From the NCBI GenBank assembly GCA_000438155.1, contig FR902961.1, positions 29,871 through 45,324 on the forward strand: a stretch of DNA of 15,454 nucleotides, read 5' to 3'. Positions within the stretch are counted from its first letter, which is position 1. Each line of letters starts with the position of its first letter. Of the stretch, positions 13,252-15,454 are shown piece after piece. This stretch comes from Firmicutes bacterium CAG:95 (lineage in GTDB: Bacteria > Bacillota > Clostridia > Lachnospirales > Lachnospiraceae). The notes beneath the pieces were generated by a model. That model was not told the DNA's origin. It did no database searches and worked only from the letters and a program-made list of their open reading frames with translations. The translations under genes were made by a program, and so were the position numbers.

Positions 13252-13963
13252 CTATGAGATAGTCATCAAATCCATTTAAAATAGCAGTAAACATCCGGTC
13301 CTTCACTCCCGGATTTTCACGATTAAGGCTGCGTAAAAGGTTCTTGATATATTCCCGGCGGGTATAGCCATCAGCAGGACAGGGACTTTTAACAACTGGA
13401 ATCCGGTTCTTATTGACATAGCCAATAACATCTGCTTCATTCATATAAATCAAAGGACGAATGACCGTCAGATTCATCCGATCCAGATAGGTTACCGGTG
13501 AAAAGGTATGAAATCTTCCCTCATAAATTAAGGACATCAACATCGTTTCTACAACATCATCCTTATGATGGGCATATGCCACTTTATTACAGCCAAGCTC
13601 CTTAATTGCCTGATTTAATGCACCTTTCCTCATTTTGGCACAAAGAGAACAGGGATTAGACTCTTTCCGTTTCTCAAAAACAATGGACGCGATCTCCGTG
13701 GAAACAACTGTATAAGGAATGTCCATGTGTTCACACAGTTCTTTAATTTTGCTCAGATCCAGATTATCAAAGCCCAGGTCCACCGTAACTGCGTGAATTT
13801 GGAATGGATGCGGATAAAACCGCATCAGTGCATGTAGTCCGTTTAATAAAGTAAGACTGTCTTTCCCTCCGGAAATACCAACAGCAATCGTATCCCCTTC
13901 TTCAATCATATGATAATCGTCCACAGCCTTACGGATCGGACTTAAAATTTGCTGTAATGTCAT
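13244..13963 (-). CDS. ttcA: TtcA/TilS-superfamily tRNA thiolation ATPase (TtcA-like)
   Basis: This 239-residue PP-loop ATPase is similar to TtcA, which makes 2-thiocytidine at tRNA position 32 using a cluster-bound sulfur. The PP-loop is SGGKDS (31-36), with VDLGF following. The cysteine pair is Cys105-x-x-Cys108 (NPCSLCAKMRKG), and a further Cys195 occurs in SPCPADGYTRR, consistent with a three-Cys iron-sulfur site. I chose the ATG at 13963 because AAGGA lies 7 bases upstream and the protein then begins MTLQQILSPIRKA at the family's usual point. An ATG at 14002 would add 13 residues but has no ribosome binding site. Other PP-loop tRNA or ThiI-like roles cannot be fully excluded. It is first in a two-gene unit with the recombinase. 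Confidence 0.85.
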   Translation of the reverse strand: MTLQQILSPIRKAVDDYHMIEEGDTIAVGISGGKDSLTLLNGLHALMRFYPHPFQIHAVTVDLGFDNLDLSKIKELCEHMDIPYTVVSTEIASIVFEKRKESNPCSLCAKMRKGALNQAIKELGCNKVAYAHHKDDVVETMLMSLIYEGRFHTFSPVTYLDRMNLTVIRPLIYMNEADVIGYVNKNRIPVVKSPCPADGYTRREYIKNLLRSLNRENPGVKDRMFTAILNGFDDYLIDE

Positions 13964-14035
13964 AAGTGATTCCTTTATTTTATCTGTTGTAACATTCGTC
14001 ATATTCTTGTTAAGAATACTGTAAATGGGATTTGT

Positions 14036-14065
14036 GATATATCATGTTCTTGCACAGCCAGACAA
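14036..14065 (-). promoter_or_regulatory. Possible promoter of the ttcA-recombinase unit
   Basis: On the minus strand, TTGTCT (14065-14060) and TATATC (14041-14036) are 18 bp apart. This is a moderate match only. A weak LexA-box-like sequence (14062-14075) overlaps the -35. Confidence 0.35.
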
Positions 14066-14145
14066 CAAATGTTCGGCTGCGTAAAAACTGTAACATATAT
14101 TTTACCATAAAATAGCTGCAAACCATAGTATATTTATTGTAAAAA

Positions 14146-14154
14146 TGCTATACT
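14146..14154 (+). promoter_or_regulatory. Possible extended -10 promoter of the AI-2E transporter gene
   Basis: TGCTATACT is an extended -10 without a good -35. Transcription from here would include the repeat element at 14165-14237 in the leader. Confidence 0.4.
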
Positions 14155-14164
14155 AATAATATTG

Positions 14165-14237
14165 GTAACTATTCCGTACAGACCGAGGCGTTTTTAAATG
14201 GATTTTGCATCATAATCGTAAAGGTACTGAATAATTA
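14165..14237. mobile_element. Shorter copy of the MITE-like element
   Basis: The ends TAACTATTCCGTAC (14166-14179) and GTACTGAATAATTA (14224-14237) are inverted repeats matching at 12 of 14. The first 24 bases agree with the start of the 9801 copy at 20 positions. The last 38 bases (from GGATTTTGCATC on) agree with its end at 31. The left half of the inner stem and its hairpin are missing, so this is an internally deleted relative. The flanks ATAATATTG and CAATTATTG share only 6 of 9 bases, so any target duplication has decayed. It lies in the leader of the downstream gene. Confidence 0.7.
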
Positions 14238-14280
14238 CAATTATTGATAAGAATATTATCAGGCAGGAGAGAGAATACAT

Positions 14281-15454
14281 ATGAAGATTAAGTTTAACAG
14301 AAAGATGATTATGACCGGAATTATTGCATTTCTTGTGATTGCAGCTTCTATCTGTTTTTATTATCTGATATTCCGCAGTGAAGCATTTTCGGCGAAGATC
14401 AACACTTTTATTTCTATATTAAGTCCGGTCATTTATGGAATTATCATTGCATATCTGTTAACGCCAATTGTAAATTTTATTGAGCGCAGAATGCTCAAAC
14501 CATTATTTACAAAGAAAAATCCGGAAATGACGATTAAAAAGAAGAAATGTATGCGTGTAATTTCCGTTATTCTTTCTCTGCTTCTGATCAGTTTACTGCT
14601 TTATGCATTTATCAGTGTCATTGTCCCGGAAGTAAGCCGCAGTATTATTGCCATTTCCTACCAGTTTCCATATTATATCCGGAATCTTACTCAGTTCTCC
14701 AATAAACTGTTACAGGATAATCCGACATTGAATGATTTATTTATTCAGTTTGTAGATGATTACTCCGGAGAATTTTCCAATTTTTTGAACAAAACCATTA
14801 TTCCCCAGACACAGGAAATCCTGAAACATATTTCCCTGAGTCTACTAAGCTTTTTAAAGACGCTTTGGAATGTGGTTATTGGTGCAATCATATCTGTTTA
14901 TGTACTGTTTAATAAAGAATTGTTTGCCGGACAGGCAAAGAAGATTGCATATGCCTTATTAAATACTGATCATGCCAATACTTTCATTAAAGATATTCGC
15001 TTTACCAGCCAGACCTTTATCGGATTCTTAAGTGGAAAAATAGTCGATTCCATAATTATCGGGATTTTATGTTTCGTTGGATTATCCATTTTAAAGATGC
15101 CATATGCCATTCTGGTAAGCGTGATCGTAGGTGTAACAAATATTATACCTTTCTTCGGCCCTTACCTTGGAGCAATTCCCAGTGCATTACTGATTTTACT
15201 GGTAAATCCGCTGAAATGCCTGTATTTCATTATTTTCATTCTTGTTCTTCAGCAGCTTGACGGTAATGTCATCGGCCCTAAGATTTTAGGCCAGTCAACA
15301 GGTTTATCCGGCTTCTGGGTTATTTTCTCCATTACTATCTTTGGTGGATTGTGGGGAGTAGCAGGTATGATCGTGGGCGTTCCTTTATGGGCTGTAATTT
15401 ATGCACTTGTAAAACGCACCATTGGTCACAAATTAAAGAATAAAGGTCTTCCTG
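14281..15454 (+). CDS. AI-2E family transporter (3' end outside window)
   Basis: The frame is open from the ATG at 14281 to the window edge (391 codons) without a stop. It encodes a multi-pass membrane protein of the AI-2E (TqsA/YdiK/PerM) family. Members are linked to export of varied solutes or to sodium/proton antiport, so the substrate cannot be given. Seen here are two N-terminal membrane segments, a long soluble stretch (about 120-200), and the conserved C-terminal part: GVTNIIPFFGPYLGAIPSAL, QQLDGNVIGPKILGQSTGLS, and FGGLWGVAGMIVGVPLWAVI. These blocks are strong family markers. AGGAGAG (14265-14271) lies 9 bases before the ATG. The leader contains the repeat element at 14165-14237. It is transcribed away from ttcA. 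Confidence 0.92.
   Translation, partial: MKIKFNRKMIMTGIIAFLVIAASICFYYLIFRSEAFSAKINTFISILSPVIYGIIIAYLLTPIVNFIERRMLKPLFTKKNPEMTIKKKKCMRVISVILSLLLISLLLYAFISVIVPEVSRSIIAISYQFPYYIRNLTQFSNKLLQDNPTLNDLFIQFVDDYSGEFSNFLNKTIIPQTQEILKHISLSLLSFLKTLWNVVIGAIISVYVLFNKELFAGQAKKIAYALLNTDHANTFIKDIRFTSQTFIGFLSGKIVDSIIIGILCFVGLSILKMPYAILVSVIVGVTNIIPFFGPYLGAIPSALLILLVNPLKCLYFIIFILVLQQLDGNVIGPKILGQSTGLSGFWVIFSITIFGGLWGVAGMIVGVPLWAVIYALVKRTIGHKLKNKGLP

Noticed and set aside
14003..14017. ATTCTT-GTT-AAGAAT palindrome upstream of ttcA as an operator
   Set aside because: Short AT-rich arms are likely by chance and no copy elsewhere was noted.

Overview
This window reads as the chromosome of a low-GC Gram-positive anaerobe of class Clostridia, most likely family Lachnospiraceae. 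The evidence is an L21 leader RNA, an L27 with the Firmicutes-type cleavable N-terminus beside the Prp protease, strong AGGAGG ribosome binding sites, a lexA/yneA-like divergent pair with Firmicutes-type LexA boxes, and a lipoprotein-anchored Liv transporter. No genus is claimed. There are no tRNA or rRNA genes, no CRISPR array and no transposase gene.

Layout. (1) 1-4399, + strand: a housekeeping translation and ribosome-assembly block. It runs from the 3' end of an RNase E/G gene through the L21 leader, rplU, prp and rpmA to a terminator. A leader with two tandem hairpin repeats follows, then obgE, yhbY, yqeK, rsfS and a second terminator. nadD, which often sits between yhbY and yqeK, is missing. 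(2) 4448-4666, - strand: a small DUF378 membrane protein. (3) 4724-9757, + strand: a branched-chain amino-acid-type ABC transporter. The binding lipoprotein livJ has its own promoter and terminator, and livHMGF follow from a second promoter. (4) 9758-10744: a MITE-like element, a cytidylate-kinase-like gene and a strong terminator lying between it and the convergent lexA. (5) 10837-12081: an SOS module, with lexA on - and a LysM membrane protein on + resembling YneA. They share an intergenic region with several LexA-box matches. (6) 12154-13963, - strand: a TtcA-like tRNA thiolation gene overlapping a tyrosine recombinase gene. (7) 14281 to the window edge, + strand: a truncated AI-2E family transporter gene.

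The most unusual signal is a family of short inverted-repeat elements sharing GTAACTATTC. It occurs four times between 9.8 and 14.2 kb, always outside genes. One copy (9800-9931) is bounded by an exact 9-bp direct repeat. A minimal 16-bp copy in the lexA leader is bounded by an exact 8-bp direct repeat. This is the pattern left by a non-autonomous mobile element and its decay products. A different tandem hairpin repeat lies in front of obgE.

The genes in this window mostly work in known modules: ribosomal proteins and assembly GTPase, L27 processing, amino-acid uptake, and DNA-damage response with a probable division block. The novelty is mainly in the intergenic DNA.
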